Source of the DNA: Bdellovibrionales bacterium
GTDB lineage: Bacteria > Bdellovibrionota > Bdellovibrionia > Bdellovibrionales > UBA1609
DNA length: 64,000 nt
Direction: 5' to 3'
Assembly (NCBI GenBank): GCA_016716765.1
Contig: JADJVA010000020.1
Coordinates: 682,001-746,000, forward strand
Below the pieces are notes generated by a model. The model saw nothing but the letters and a program-made list of their open reading frames with translations. It made no database searches and was not told the origin of the DNA. The number at the start of each line of letters is the position of its first letter. Positions within the stretch are counted from its first letter, which is position 1. Shown here piece after piece: positions 8,317-18,006 of the stretch. The translations under genes were made by a program, and so were the position numbers.

Positions 8317-9342
8317 ATGGTTTGTTCAATGAGAAATGAATTTTACATAGACCTTGGCACTGCGAACACGCTCATTTACGGAAAAGGGCGTGGTTTTGTA
8401 CTCAATGAACCCTCTGTGTTGGCTTTCACAGAATCATTTTCCCGCCGTCGAAGTGTTTTCGCCCTTGGTAGATCTGCAAAGAAAATGATTGGAAAAACAC
8501 CGCCTAGCATTTCAATCGTTCGCCCCTTAAAAGAAGGCGCAATCGCAGACTTCGAAAGCACAGCGGAGATGCTGACCATATATATCCAAAGGATTCGAGA
8601 CCAACTTTTTTGGCTCAAGCCAAGATTAATTATTTCTCTCCCTTGTCGTGTCACAAAGTTCGAAAAGCAGGCCGTCGAGGAAACAGGGTATAGTCTTGGC
8701 GCAAGAAAGGTTCATTTGATAGACGAACCAGTCGCTGCTGCAATTGGAGCAGGATTGCAAGTCCTGGGTAAACGAGCCCAAATGATTGTCGATATTGGAG
8801 GAGGTACGACAGAAATTGCGGTTATTGCTATGGGTGGAATGGTGGTTTCAAATGCAATACGTATCGGCGCGGATAAATTGGATAGTGAAATCATTGATCA
8901 TTTGCGGACTCGGTACCATTTCTCAGTTGGAGAGCAGACAGCCGAATTCATTAAGCTAGAGATTGCAAACGCGGATTTAGCCCAAGGGCAAAATTATTCC
9001 TGTGAGGTCGGAGGCATTGATCTACAGTCAGGGCTACCACGGAGAATCAGCCTGACTAGTAAAATGATTCAAGAACCAGTAGATAGATACGTGAAACAAA
9101 TTATTGGGGCCTTACGCTTTACCCTCTCTGTCTGCCCGCCAGAAGTATCCGGCGATATTGCAACCAGCGGAATTGTTTTAGCGGGCGGGGGAGCCCTTCT
9201 GTTTGGTCTGAACTCAAAATTGACCGCCGCGCTTGGCATCGCAGTGAGAATTGCAAATGACCCATTACTTTCGGTGGCCTTCGGTGGCGCAAAAGCACTT
9301 GAAGACTCCAAGCTGTTTGACATTGTCGAACGCCTTCAATAA
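8317..9342 (+). CDS. MreB-family actin-like protein
   Basis: About 341 residues, the usual MreB length. Shows the actin-fold nucleotide motifs: YIDLGTANTLIYG (phosphate 1), DIGGGTTEIAVIAMGG (phosphate 2), DEPVAAAIGAG and the adenosine motif AGGGALLFGL. MreB filaments guide lateral wall synthesis. There is no mreC, mreD or rodA beside it, so this may be a second copy rather than the main cell-shape gene. The start is uncertain between ATG 8317 and ATG 8329; neither has a strong ribosome binding site. It is convergent with the kinase at 9355. Confidence 0.85.
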   Translation: MVCSMRNEFYIDLGTANTLIYGKGRGFVLNEPSVLAFTESFSRRRSVFALGRSAKKMIGKTPPSISIVRPLKEGAIADFESTAEMLTIYIQRIRDQLFWLKPRLIISLPCRVTKFEKQAVEETGYSLGARKVHLIDEPVAAAIGAGLQVLGKRAQMIVDIGGGTTEIAVIAMGGMVVSNAIRIGADKLDSEIIDHLRTRYHFSVGEQTAEFIKLEIANADLAQGQNYSCEVGGIDLQSGLPRRISLTSKMIQEPVDRYVKQIIGALRFTLSVCPPEVSGDIATSGIVLAGGGALLFGLNSKLTAALGIAVRIANDPLLSVAFGGAKALEDSKLFDIVERLQ

Positions 9343-9354
9343 TCATCAAGCAGG

Positions 9355-10719
9355 TCAGTTCGAAAAAAACTGAACTGACACACTTGTACCGCCCGATGTG
9401 GAATCAATTTTCAACGACCAAGCATATTTCTCGCAAAGAGAATTGACCCAAGCAAGACCAAGCCCCGAACTGAAAGCTCCGGCCTCTATCTCTTGCCCTC
9501 GGTTGAAGGGACTTCCCAGAGATTCACGGACATTATCTGGAATTCCGGCTCCCTTGTCTAGAACCAGAAGCTTGTCCTTCTCGACCCTACAAACAACAGA
9601 GTCCTGAGAGTACTTTAAGGCATTGCTCAGTAAATTGGATAGTAATTGATGAACGTGGTCTGGCAGGGCAAAAACGGTTACATCGCTCGCAACCACAAGT
9701 TCTACACGACCCTTGTACAGACGATTGAAGTCATCAACAACTTTCACCGCCACTTCACGAAGTTTTATCGCATAAATTTCGTCAGGTTGATTAGGATTGG
9801 AGCTCAATACACTCCACTGTAAAAAATCATTTATTAGCTTAGTCAAACGATCAATCTCGGTGAGAGCCTGACTTCCAAATCGTCGAACCTGATCAAGATC
9901 ACTGGTTAGATTTAGGTCACTCAGATAGTTCCTCAATATGGTGAGAGGAGTTTTCAATTCATGGGTGAGTATCGCCGTTTGCGCGTTGAAAGATCGAGTG
10001 TAAATTTCCAATTTTCCCAAAAATCCAGTGATCTCAGCGCACAAGAGTTCGAATTCGTCCTTCGTCTTTTTGTTTCCTCGTGAAAAAATTTTTAGCTGTG
10101 GCCCAACAACAAATCCAGAGAGTGGCTGCCCAATTTTCCGATCCAGTTGAACCGACATTGACCGCAAATCCCTGGTCAATTCACGTAATGGAAAAAAGAG
10201 AACTTCAGAACTGTAATAAGCGACAAGAACCAATAGAATCAAAATTAAAAACATGAAAATGGCCAAACGAAAATTAACTGTGCTCCACCAACTCATGAGC
10301 GTCGGGTCAAGAACCATGCCCACTTGAATCATGATTCCTCCACTAGGAAAATTAAAAACTCGCACATTCCGGCCTTTAATAGACTCCGTGCTCCATCGAT
10401 CCTTATTATTAAATCCTAATGGAAATTCAGATCCAGTAAAGTTTTGAGCCAAAAGTTGACCTTCAGAATTGAAAATATTAATAATTTGATCAACTCTCTC
10501 CTCGCCCAAAAGATCATGTATCAGATCATCAGTCGATTCAAGATTTTCAATTAAACTCACTGACAATCCGGAGGCAATCAGAGTCGAGGCTATGGTTTCA
10601 AGGCGCAGGTCCAATAGACGCATTTTTTCATTTTCAAAAAATAAAAACTCAAGAACAGAAACAACAGAAATGGATCCAACCAAAAAAGCGAAAACTACAA
10701 AGAAGAATCTTTTTCTCAT
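9355..10719 (-). CDS. Sensor histidine kinase, paralogue of the one at 1594
   Basis: A 454-residue membrane kinase beginning MRKRFFF directly after the regulator stop, the same junction as in the first pair. First helix near residues 5-27, periplasmic segment to about 150, second helix near 152-176, phospho-acceptor box LTHELKTPLTIL with His near residue 252, N box LLSNLLSNALKY, G1 DKGAGIPD and G2 SSGLGLAW. It is similar to the first kinase throughout, with least likeness in the periplasmic segment, so the two probably sense different signals. Confidence 0.9.
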   Translation of the reverse strand: MRKRFFFVVFAFLVGSISVVSVLEFLFFENEKMRLLDLRLETIASTLIASGLSVSLIENLESTDDLIHDLLGEERVDQIINIFNSEGQLLAQNFTGSEFPLGFNNKDRWSTESIKGRNVRVFNFPSGGIMIQVGMVLDPTLMSWWSTVNFRLAIFMFLILILLVLVAYYSSEVLFFPLRELTRDLRSMSVQLDRKIGQPLSGFVVGPQLKIFSRGNKKTKDEFELLCAEITGFLGKLEIYTRSFNAQTAILTHELKTPLTILRNYLSDLNLTSDLDQVRRFGSQALTEIDRLTKLINDFLQWSVLSSNPNQPDEIYAIKLREVAVKVVDDFNRLYKGRVELVVASDVTVFALPDHVHQLLSNLLSNALKYSQDSVVCRVEKDKLLVLDKGAGIPDNVRESLGSPFNRGQEIEAGAFSSGLGLAWVNSLCEKYAWSLKIDSTSGGTSVSVQFFSN

Positions 10720-11421
10720 CTATTCTTCAATCCAATATCCAAAATTTCTCTTGCTTTCAATCCGCGCTGAACTACCAGAAGCCTCTAATTTTCGCCTTAA
10801 GGTTTTGATTGTGCTTTCAACGACATTTGATTCAGTCGTCCTGTCAATTTCCCAAACTCTGTCGAGAATCTGAAAACGATTGTAGACTCGACCGGGATAA
10901 TCCATGAATAGACTCAAAAGTTGATATTCCTTTCTGGTCAAATCAATCTTAGTCGAACCAACCGAAGCATTTTGAGTTTTCAAATCTATGAACAAATTGC
11001 CTAACACGCGAAGGTTCGCATCTACCGCATGGGCACCATTGGAACGACGAATCACAAGTCGCAGCCTCGCGGAAAGTTCCTCCAAAGAAAAGGGTTTTGA
11101 CAAATATTCATCTGCACCTGCATCAATAATCCGGGCCTTCTCGGACGGTGTGTCGAGTGAGGAAAGAATCAAGATTCCCGCCTCCGGAAACCGGCCCTTC
11201 AGCTTTTTTATTAGAGTGGCGCCATCCTGACGACCTAACATTCGATCCAAAATAACAACAAGGGGAGGTTCAGTTTCGGTGGCCATAAAAGCCTCGACTT
11301 CTCCAACGGAAGTACAAGCTACCACCTGGTAACCCTCACGCCCGAGCGCCTGAGTCAAATATTGAGAGAGCCGTGGATCATCTTCAACCAGCAGGAGAAA
11401 CATAAACGCGTTACATCTCAT
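10720..11421 (-). CDS. OmpR/PhoB-family response regulator
   Basis: Receiver domain (LLVEDDPRLSQYL, acceptor Asp in VVILDRMLG near residue 57, LSKPF) and winged helix ending KRNFGYWIEE, nearly the same ending as the regulator at 933-1604. The stop abuts the kinase start, so the two are one transcription unit. The start may be ATG 11421 or ATG 11403; neither has a good ribosome binding site, and the receiver begins right after the latter. Confidence 0.9.
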   Translation of the reverse strand: MRCNAFMFLLLVEDDPRLSQYLTQALGREGYQVVACTSVGEVEAFMATETEPPLVVILDRMLGRQDGATLIKKLKGRFPEAGILILSSLDTPSEKARIIDAGADEYLSKPFSLEELSARLRLVIRRSNGAHAVDANLRVLGNLFIDLKTQNASVGSTKIDLTRKEYQLLSLFMDYPGRVYNRFQILDRVWEIDRTTESNVVESTIKTLRRKLEASGSSARIESKRNFGYWIEE

Positions 11422-11486
11422 TTTTTGGGGTTCTGGTCACCAACTATATGCATGGGATGAAAGACGGCCCGACCAAGCAAAACAGC

Positions 11487-11517
11487 TCCCTGCTGATAAA
11501 ATTGGTCAGCAGGGAGA
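11487..11517 (-). terminator. Terminator after the small secreted protein
   Basis: An 11-bp perfect stem (CTCCCTGCTGA with TCAGCAGGGAG) around a 9-base loop, followed on the minus strand by CTGTTTTGC. It lies 20 bases past the stop of the gene at 11538. Confidence 0.75.
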
Positions 11518-11537
11518 AATCTGAGAAGAAAGGAAAT

Positions 11538-11738
11538 TTACATTGCTTTGGATTCAATGCACTTCTTAAGCTCTTCACCTTTGAGATTTTTGTTTTCGGT
11601 AAGACAAGCCTTCTTTGCTTTCTGTTCATCCTTACTCACCTTCTTTGAAGCCTGAATAGGAGTTGTGGTATGACCACCCCCCTCTGCGAATGCAATTCCT
11701 CCAGAGGCCAACATTAGGACAACTAATAATTTGTTCAT
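11538..11738 (-). CDS. Small secreted lysine-rich protein
   Basis: A 66-residue protein with a clear signal peptide (MNKLLVVLMLASGGIAFA) and a charged mature part of about 48 residues containing two cysteines, rich in Lys and Glu. GGAG lies 8 bases before the ATG, and a strong terminator follows the stop, so this is a single-gene unit. No family recognised. The two cysteines could form a disulfide in the periplasm. Confidence 0.75.
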   Translation of the reverse strand: MNKLLVVLMLASGGIAFAEGGGHTTTPIQASKKVSKDEQKAKKACLTENKNLKGEELKKCIESKAM

Positions 11739-12009
11739 GATCTGAACTCCTTTTTTTGTTCAGTTAATAGTTGATTCCACTTTAACTCTTTAGGATGGTT
11801 TTAAGGTGAAGCGAAAATGAATATTTTCTCACAATCAAATCCTCCAGACCCTAGAACCAATTAATTATTCGCCTTTTTATGAGTCCTCTTGTAGAGTGCC
11901 CTGGCATGTTAGTTTTATTTGAAAATAATTTGAAAAATTTATCTTTTCGAATCGGTGAGTCCGGGCCTCAATGTGCCCATTGTCAATACTGGAAGGCTGG
12001 AAATAGATC

Positions 12010-12984
12010 ATGAACTCTCTCGCACCAGGCATCTCAGTGGCCCCCCCCTGGTTATGGGTTTCTTTTGTCGCGGGAGTCCTTGTTCTCCTGATCATCGACC
12101 TGAGTCTTTTTGGTCGAAATCATCAAAAAGTTAACCCCAAAGCGGCCCTCATAGAGGGATTCATTTGGGTTGCGATCGCACTTGCCTTCAATTTTTGGTT
12201 CGCCTCTGCTTTTGGAAGAGAGCTGGGAGTTCAATTCCTGACTGGATACCTTGTTGAAAAGAGTTTAAGTGTTGATAACCTTTTTGTTATTCTGTTGGTA
12301 TTTCGATCTTTTCGAATTCCAGAGGCCTATCAACATCGGGTTCTCTTTTTCGGAATTTTGGGCGCTATTGTTCTCAGAGGGATTTTCATCATTTTAGGCG
12401 CCCATCTTGTAAATGCGTTTCATTGGGTGCTCTATCTCTTTGGCCTTGTTCTTGTGGTGACAGCAATCAAGTTCATGCGGGACACCGATGACGAAATCAA
12501 TGCCACGGAAAATTGGTCCATTCGCTTTCTGAAACGCTTCATTCCAACAACCACCCAAACTAAAACGCACCACTTTTTTGTGAAAGAGAGCGGGAAGTTG
12601 AAGGCAACACCTCTCTTTCTTGCTCTCGTCGTTATTGAGGTGACTGACCTCGTCTTTGCTGTGGACTCGATACCTGCAGTTTTTGCCGTCACTCAAGACG
12701 CCTTTGTCGCTTTTGGATCAAATATTTTGGCGATTCTTGGATTAAGAGCACTCTACTTTGTTCTCGCAGACTGGGTCACAAGATTAAGATATTTGAAGCC
12801 GGGCCTTGCCGCTACTTTGGCCTTCATTGGAACTAAGATGCTATTGATGGATTTGATAAAAATTCCAAGTTGGATTTCGCTTCTCGTGATCGTCTCCATT
12901 TTGGCCACCGCTGGCTTGAGTTCCTGGTATGTTTCAAAAATTGAGGAACGCCAAAAGGCAAAAAAAGATCCTTTTTCGAATTGA
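12010..12984 (+). CDS. TerC/Alx-family membrane protein
   Basis: A 324-residue integral membrane protein with about eight or nine helices. Family motifs: EKSLSVDNLFV, EVTDLVFAVDSIPAVFA and GLRALYFVL. The acidic residues within the helices are thought to bind metal; Alx/TerC proteins export Mn2+ or protect against metal and tellurite stress. It opens a probable three-gene membrane operon, with only 13 bases before the next gene. No yybP-ykoY-type Mn riboswitch could be recognised in the 270-base leader. Confidence 0.9.
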   Translation: MNSLAPGISVAPPWLWVSFVAGVLVLLIIDLSLFGRNHQKVNPKAALIEGFIWVAIALAFNFWFASAFGRELGVQFLTGYLVEKSLSVDNLFVILLVFRSFRIPEAYQHRVLFFGILGAIVLRGIFIILGAHLVNAFHWVLYLFGLVLVVTAIKFMRDTDDEINATENWSIRFLKRFIPTTTQTKTHHFFVKESGKLKATPLFLALVVIEVTDLVFAVDSIPAVFAVTQDAFVAFGSNILAILGLRALYFVLADWVTRLRYLKPGLAATLAFIGTKMLLMDLIKIPSWISLLVIVSILATAGLSSWYVSKIEERQKAKKDPFSN

Positions 12985-12997
12985 GAAGCCGAACTAA

Positions 12998-13618
12998 ATG
13001 CGAAGCAAAATCCTTAAACGACACATCAGAAAAAAAATTAGACATTTGCAACTGTTTGCCGATCGTATTTGGTATCCGCCCATACTCGGATTTCTTGCGG
13101 CCTTGGACAATTTAATTCTTGTCATTCCAAACGATGGGCTTCTGATCTCAAGTTCCATGCTCACCCCAAGAAAATGGCTTGTCCTTGCCATCAATGTCAC
13201 AATTGGATCGACTCTTGGGGCGCTCGCACTCATTATAGTGGTGAAATCGCAAGGTCTACCTTGGATTCTCGAGGTTTATCCCGGCGTTGACCAAAGCCAG
13301 ATCTGGCTCTGGTCTCTTGACTTTTTTCAGAGATACGGCATGCTCCTTGTTTTCTTTGTCGCTCTCACTCCAATTGCGCAGCAACCAGCCCTGATATTGG
13401 CAAGTCTTGCTCAATCATCAACGCAAGAACTGTGCTTCGTGATATTTTCTGGTAGACTCATTAAGTTTATTTTTTTGGCATATCTCGCCTCCCACACGCC
13501 AAAGTTAATCAGTAAATTGTGGGGTGTACAAAGAGAACTAAAAGACTTCGACAGTTTGAATGGGACGGAAGAAATGCAAAAACGAAAAGGACCAAAGGAA
13601 GTTCGCGACGATGGCTAA
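12998..13618 (+). CDS. VTT/DedA-like (SNARE-associated) membrane protein
   Basis: 206 residues with four or five hydrophobic segments. It resembles the VTT (YqaA/DedA-like) fold, with a reentrant-loop-like stretch near IPNDGLLISSSML and a second near ALTPIAQQPALILASL. DedA relatives move lipids (undecaprenyl phosphate, phosphatidylethanolamine) across the membrane. The end overlaps the acyltransferase start by 8 bases, and pairing with a PlsC-type acyltransferase suits a role in lipid handling. Family assignment is moderate because the sequence is divergent. Confidence 0.6.
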   Translation: MRSKILKRHIRKKIRHLQLFADRIWYPPILGFLAALDNLILVIPNDGLLISSSMLTPRKWLVLAINVTIGSTLGALALIIVVKSQGLPWILEVYPGVDQSQIWLWSLDFFQRYGMLLVFFVALTPIAQQPALILASLAQSSTQELCFVIFSGRLIKFIFLAYLASHTPKLISKLWGVQRELKDFDSLNGTEEMQKRKGPKEVRDDG

Positions 13619-14498
13619 ACTCAAACATTTTTCCTTGGGCGTTCTGTGCCTTGTTATATTTGTTTTAAACACAATCATATTCGGTGGCCTTATCTGCATT
13701 TTCGTCCCCGTTAAACTCCTTTCTGCCACACTGAGTTTCAGGAATTGGGTGTCAGCAAGAATGGTCCAGCTTGCGGAGACATGGATCAGCGTGAACTCCT
13801 TGTTTATGAAAAAAATCCACCATGTTCAGTGGGATGTCTCGGGAATCGAAAATCTCAGTTTCGACAAATCTTACCTGATTAGTGCAAATCATCAGTCTTG
13901 GGTTGACATTCCAGTTCTTCAGGAAATTTTTAATCGAAGGATCCCCTTCATACGATTCTTTCTTAAGAGTCAACTCCTCTATGTTCCCATTCTGGGCGGA
14001 GCCTGGTGGGCTCTTGATTTTCCATTTATGAAAAGACACTCTCGTCAGTATTTATCTCGGCATCCCGAAAAGCGAGGGGAGGATTTTAAAACAATACGAA
14101 AAACCTGCGCGAAATTTAAGAATACACCGACGTCAATTTTGAATTTTCTTGAGGGGACAAGATTCACTAGGACTAAGCATGAAGAGCAAAAATCTAACTA
14201 TCAGAATCTCCTAAATCCAAAAGTGGGAGGACTTGCATTTGTGTTGAACGTCATGGGAGAGCAGTTTGATTCGCTTCTTGACGTCACAATATTTTACCCA
14301 AATGGGACTCCAAATCTCTGGGATCTTCTTTCAGGTAAATTGCAGAAAATTGCGGTTAGAGTGGAGCGGTGGCCAATTCCACCAGAATTGACGAACTCCC
14401 ATCATTTAAAAACCGAAAAAAATCGCAAACTGATGCACGAATGGATCAGAGAAATTTGGGCAAACAAGGATCGCCAGCTCAAATTGATGGCTAAGTGA
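13611..14498 (+). CDS. PlsC-family 1-acylglycerol-3-phosphate acyltransferase (YihG-like)
   Basis: ATG at 13611 with AAGGAAG upstream overlaps the stop of the preceding gene; 295 residues. An N-terminal membrane helix is followed by the acyltransferase motifs: block I NHQSWVD (H-x4-D catalytic pair), block III EGTRFT and block IV-like LNPKVGGLAFVL. Length and spacing are closer to the E. coli YihG/YihG-like branch than to housekeeping PlsC. The reaction is transfer of an acyl chain to lysophosphatidic acid at the inner membrane. Confidence 0.82.
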   Translation: MAKLKHFSLGVLCLVIFVLNTIIFGGLICIFVPVKLLSATLSFRNWVSARMVQLAETWISVNSLFMKKIHHVQWDVSGIENLSFDKSYLISANHQSWVDIPVLQEIFNRRIPFIRFFLKSQLLYVPILGGAWWALDFPFMKRHSRQYLSRHPEKRGEDFKTIRKTCAKFKNTPTSILNFLEGTRFTRTKHEEQKSNYQNLLNPKVGGLAFVLNVMGEQFDSLLDVTIFYPNGTPNLWDLLSGKLQKIAVRVERWPIPPELTNSHHLKTEKNRKLMHEWIREIWANKDRQLKLMAK

Positions 14499-14517
14499 AG
14501 TGGCGCAGGCTACCAAG

Positions 14518-17070
14518 TTAATTTCGGCGTGGCGTGATCACGTCAATATCCAAGCGCAACACGCCCTCAAGACTTACCTCTTCGTTTAAATTCAAAACGC
14601 CCTGTTCGACTTTGTAGTAATCCTTTGGAATTTCCTGAACAGATCCGTTTTTGTAAACCAAGCGAATCCTCCAAACCCATTCCGTCAGAGGATCAATAGC
14701 CAACTGATAGCTATGACTGACCCAGTTGACAACTAAATCCAGAACAAAGCCGAGAGACTCCTCATAAGAGCTGAGGCAGACTGGAAAAACACGCGAATTT
14801 CCATCTCCCAACAAAGTTCCCAATTGCCTGTAGCGATAGGCTGGATCAATATATTGGCTTTCCGGTTTGCAATCTGGATCACCCGGTGGAACAACGAATT
14901 GCGCAACAAAAAATCTATTGGCAAATGCCGTTGTCAAGCGATTCGCCGTCTCGGAAATGATCGTCGCATTGTCGGCAATCATTCCTGATTTCACCCAGGA
15001 ACCGACACGAGCATTGTATTGCGTTGATGGTTGAATTTTGTAACCCTGATCTCGCCGACAACTGGCTTGATCAAGATTATGACCACTTACTGCGCAGGAG
15101 GTCAACAAACCCTGTATATTATCAGTGGAGCACATTTGAGGCGAATCGTATATCTTACCTGAGCACTTCGCGCGTGGTGCCAGGTTGTTGCATTCGTTAT
15201 AACACTGTCCTTGAACCATGAAAAGCTCACTGGTTCCGCTATTCGATAAAAAATGGACAACGGCACTGTTCCACTCATCTGTCGAACACTGAGTTTTTCC
15301 TAATTCACAGGTAGACGGATTTGCGACATTCAAGGTTTTATTTCGAATGGAATGGGAACAGGTGTAGAGACAATCTCGAATGTTTTCAACTGTAGCCCCT
15401 CCGCCCAAATGGTTCGCCGCCAGTTGTTTTAGATTCTCATCAGACATACAGCTAACCTCTCCCGCACTTCCGTTTTGTGTGGGGTTTACTCCATTGCAAT
15501 GATAGATACTTCGGTCGTTCAATGCCAAATTTCGCCAAGGGTAAGTTGGAGCAGGACACTTAACATCGCACTCGAATATGTCTTCTGGATCAATGTAGGC
15601 CGGAGACTTCGAATCAGCAAACTCTCTCTGAGTTGCACTGCAGGTCTGGCTGCAATTGGATGGCCTTTCAGTCAAATTTGCCGACCTTAACGAATTGCCG
15701 TCGGTCACGCAACTGTGGCGACAACTTTCAATATGGCTCGCATCCAGTCCCACAAGGGCAGCTGTCGAATTACTTTCAGCGGGATTACAAGGCCGAAAAC
15801 CCTCTGTTTCGCCATTTGCAGAGCATGTCCCGCCAGCGTAGTCAGCAGCAAGAACTGACTTCTCCGTCGATATTTCGTTCTTACAAAACACCATGCAAGA
15901 ATCAGGAACGAGCCCATAGGGTCTAAGATCAGCGGGAATGGTCGCCAAAACCTGATCACAACTGACCGCCGTGCCAGCTTCATTATTGACCTCACAATAG
16001 CCATTTATTGGATTGCCTCCGTTTTTATTGTAGACTCGGCTGGCCGATTCAGCTTGGGGGAGGTTGTCCACCAATGTGTATCTGCGATAACTCACCCATT
16101 CTTTTCTCTGTTTAATTTTATAGTTATAGTTTCGTCGGTGTCGACTGTATCGATATTCTATCTTCCAGGTTTCTACGGGCGTCGTTGATTGATACTTGAT
16201 GGATTCCGTCACCTGCCTGTAGGAATAGCTCAAGTGATTCTCTCGGTTTGGCAAATAGTCCATCTCGTAGCTGTACTGGCATCCTTGGTCACCTGGCTGA
16301 CAGGCCACACTCGTTGGATCTGCTAGCTCCTTGCGCACTTCCTGCACTTCCTCCTTGAGACAAGAGTTGAGGTTACTTGCATCATCCTCATTTGCAGCGA
16401 TAATAAACGCCTGATAGGCTTGGGAATTCCTATTTGCCTCAGCAACGCGAAGAACTGAGCACAGTCCCTGTTCTTGATCATCACCAGAAGTCCCTATTCC
16501 AGCAATCGAGCTTGAATAGGAATCCGTAAAATCGGCAAACTGTTGGTCAGTCATATCGGACCAAAACGAGAGTGGCAATCTCCCCGCAGAGTGCGATTGA
16601 GAGATAGAATAGCGTTTGACATTCCAATAGGAAGTTGATGGAAGAAGGCTTCCAATTTGTGAAAGCGGAAGCTCAATCCAGTCCGTACCGTTCTGATATC
16701 GAACAAGTTCAGACATGGAAACTGACGATTTGTCACCCGTTAAGCTTTGGGTTGTTGTGTAAAGTGACATGTTCCCAGAAAATCCTCGAAGTCGACTTGT
16801 AACCGTCTGAAAGGCTTCTGCCACATGATTGTGTATCGGTTTCATTGAATTGGAATTATCAAGAATTGTCGAGACCTCAATTGATGGCCGACTTTCTTTT
16901 TGTTCCGGATCCAGCGAAATGTGTCTGAGTTCGCCAATAATACCCGCCTTGATCAATTCGTCGCTCGATTCAAACCCCACTCGCGAACAGTTCTGAAATA
17001 CCAAGCCAACAAATACTGTCAAAGAAAGAATACCGATGATCATCCTAGCTATCATTTTTGAATCCATCAT
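14518..17070 (-). CDS. Large cysteine-rich lipoprotein with VWA-like start
   Basis: 850 residues. The N terminus is a lipoprotein signal with lipobox VFQNC (mature Cys followed by Ser, which predicts outer-membrane sorting). A von Willebrand A-type beginning follows, with the MIDAS-like DNSNSM near residue 70 and a beta/alpha pattern up to about residue 240. The middle (about 350-650) has many evenly scattered Cys, often in CxxxC or SCxxxC arrangement, which looks like a disulfide-rich surface domain. The C-terminal part is beta-rich. No family beyond VWA is recognised. It is convergent with the acyltransferase and apparently monocistronic. Confidence 0.7.
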   Translation of the reverse strand: MMDSKMIARMIIGILSLTVFVGLVFQNCSRVGFESSDELIKAGIIGELRHISLDPEQKESRPSIEVSTILDNSNSMKPIHNHVAEAFQTVTSRLRGFSGNMSLYTTTQSLTGDKSSVSMSELVRYQNGTDWIELPLSQIGSLLPSTSYWNVKRYSISQSHSAGRLPLSFWSDMTDQQFADFTDSYSSSIAGIGTSGDDQEQGLCSVLRVAEANRNSQAYQAFIIAANEDDASNLNSCLKEEVQEVRKELADPTSVACQPGDQGCQYSYEMDYLPNRENHLSYSYRQVTESIKYQSTTPVETWKIEYRYSRHRRNYNYKIKQRKEWVSYRRYTLVDNLPQAESASRVYNKNGGNPINGYCEVNNEAGTAVSCDQVLATIPADLRPYGLVPDSCMVFCKNEISTEKSVLAADYAGGTCSANGETEGFRPCNPAESNSTAALVGLDASHIESCRHSCVTDGNSLRSANLTERPSNCSQTCSATQREFADSKSPAYIDPEDIFECDVKCPAPTYPWRNLALNDRSIYHCNGVNPTQNGSAGEVSCMSDENLKQLAANHLGGGATVENIRDCLYTCSHSIRNKTLNVANPSTCELGKTQCSTDEWNSAVVHFLSNSGTSELFMVQGQCYNECNNLAPRAKCSGKIYDSPQMCSTDNIQGLLTSCAVSGHNLDQASCRRDQGYKIQPSTQYNARVGSWVKSGMIADNATIISETANRLTTAFANRFFVAQFVVPPGDPDCKPESQYIDPAYRYRQLGTLLGDGNSRVFPVCLSSYEESLGFVLDLVVNWVSHSYQLAIDPLTEWVWRIRLVYKNGSVQEIPKDYYKVEQGVLNLNEEVSLEGVLRLDIDVITPRRN

Positions 17071-17318
17071 GCCCCACTACTCCCAATGCCGCTGTGCCCA
17101 TCATTTCTCAGATTACAGTCCCATAACAATTGTATCTGATACTCTTCCAATTGTCTCAATACCAATATCTCGGAGTCTCAAAATAAGCCGCTGAATAGTG
17201 GGAGCGCAGGCTATTTTATCATTCACCCCTCACGAGTATCGTTGAAGCGACTTCTGAAATGACTCATTTTGAGTCTAGGAAAAGAATGTCGAAGAAGATC
17301 CTTTTCAAAATCTCCGAT

Positions 17319-17858
17319 TCAGATTGCGTTGGCTAAACAAATAGACCAGATGGACTTCACTAGTTTGCGAAAAGGTTCTCCGATTGCAATCAAAGGAACT
17401 CCGACCAATGAAAATGCCAGGTATAAACAAAGAGTCCAAAAATCTACCCATAAACGCCGGTACCATGGTTGAAGTTTTCGCATGAGCCAAAGTCGCAAAA
17501 TCAGAGAAAAGGCAAAAGCTCCCAGCTGAGTCCACCAAAATAGTCGCCAATTGGATTTTGAAAAAAGATCCGATATCGCTTGCAGGAATTCCCTATCGAC
17601 GACCCCGTTGAGAATATTCACGACAGGTTTAGAAAGCTCCTCAAATTTCTTTTTCATCTCATCAATTTGTTGAAATCCTTTCTCCATTGAACCCTTAAGA
17701 TCTTCAACGACTTGCTCACGAGTAGTGGATTTCGGAACTTCTTCCGTGGCATAAACTGAGGACGAACCGATAGTCGCAAGTAAAAAAGGAAAAATGAAAA
17801 TATAACAGCGAGAAAAAAAGGAACAAATGAGGGAACGATCGCAAAAAAAATAACGCAT
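17319..17858 (-). CDS. Membrane protein with N-terminal signal and short coiled coil
   Basis: The preferred start is the ATG at 17858 (MRYFFCDRS), which lies 9 bases after GGAG; upstream ATGs at 17864 and 17873 are possible. A hydrophobic signal or first helix (CYIFIFPFLLATIGSSSVYA) is followed by a charged amphipathic segment (EDLKGSMEKGFQQIDEMKKKFEEL) typical of a short periplasmic coiled coil. Two further membrane helices lie near the C terminus (WTQLGAFAFSLIL and LCLYLAFSLVGVPLIAI). The function is not recognisable. Confidence 0.6.
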   Translation of the reverse strand: MRYFFCDRSLICSFFSRCYIFIFPFLLATIGSSSVYATEEVPKSTTREQVVEDLKGSMEKGFQQIDEMKKKFEELSKPVVNILNGVVDREFLQAISDLFSKSNWRLFWWTQLGAFAFSLILRLWLMRKLQPWYRRLWVDFWTLCLYLAFSLVGVPLIAIGEPFRKLVKSIWSICLANAI

Positions 17859-18006
17859 ACGCATATTCTCCAAATGACTATTGACTGAATATCAGATTCA
17901 TCCAAAATTTACACCTTCCTCGCCATTTTCTGAGTAATTTTTTGGCTCTAAAAATGTGCAAACAAAATGAACGAGAATATTCGCCAAATCCGGCAGGAGA
18001 ATAGAT

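Noticed and set aside
9354..9379. 8-bp inverted repeat at the end of the MreB and kinase genes
   Set aside because: It overlaps the end of the kinase coding region and has no T run in either direction, so it is not a convincing terminator.
11740..12009. Possible yybP-ykoY manganese riboswitch before the terC gene
   Set aside because: The conserved core of that motif could not be found in the leader; only the gene type suggested it.
15633..15926. 97-residue open frame on the plus strand
   Set aside because: Entirely inside the 850-residue lipoprotein gene on the other strand, without a ribosome binding site.
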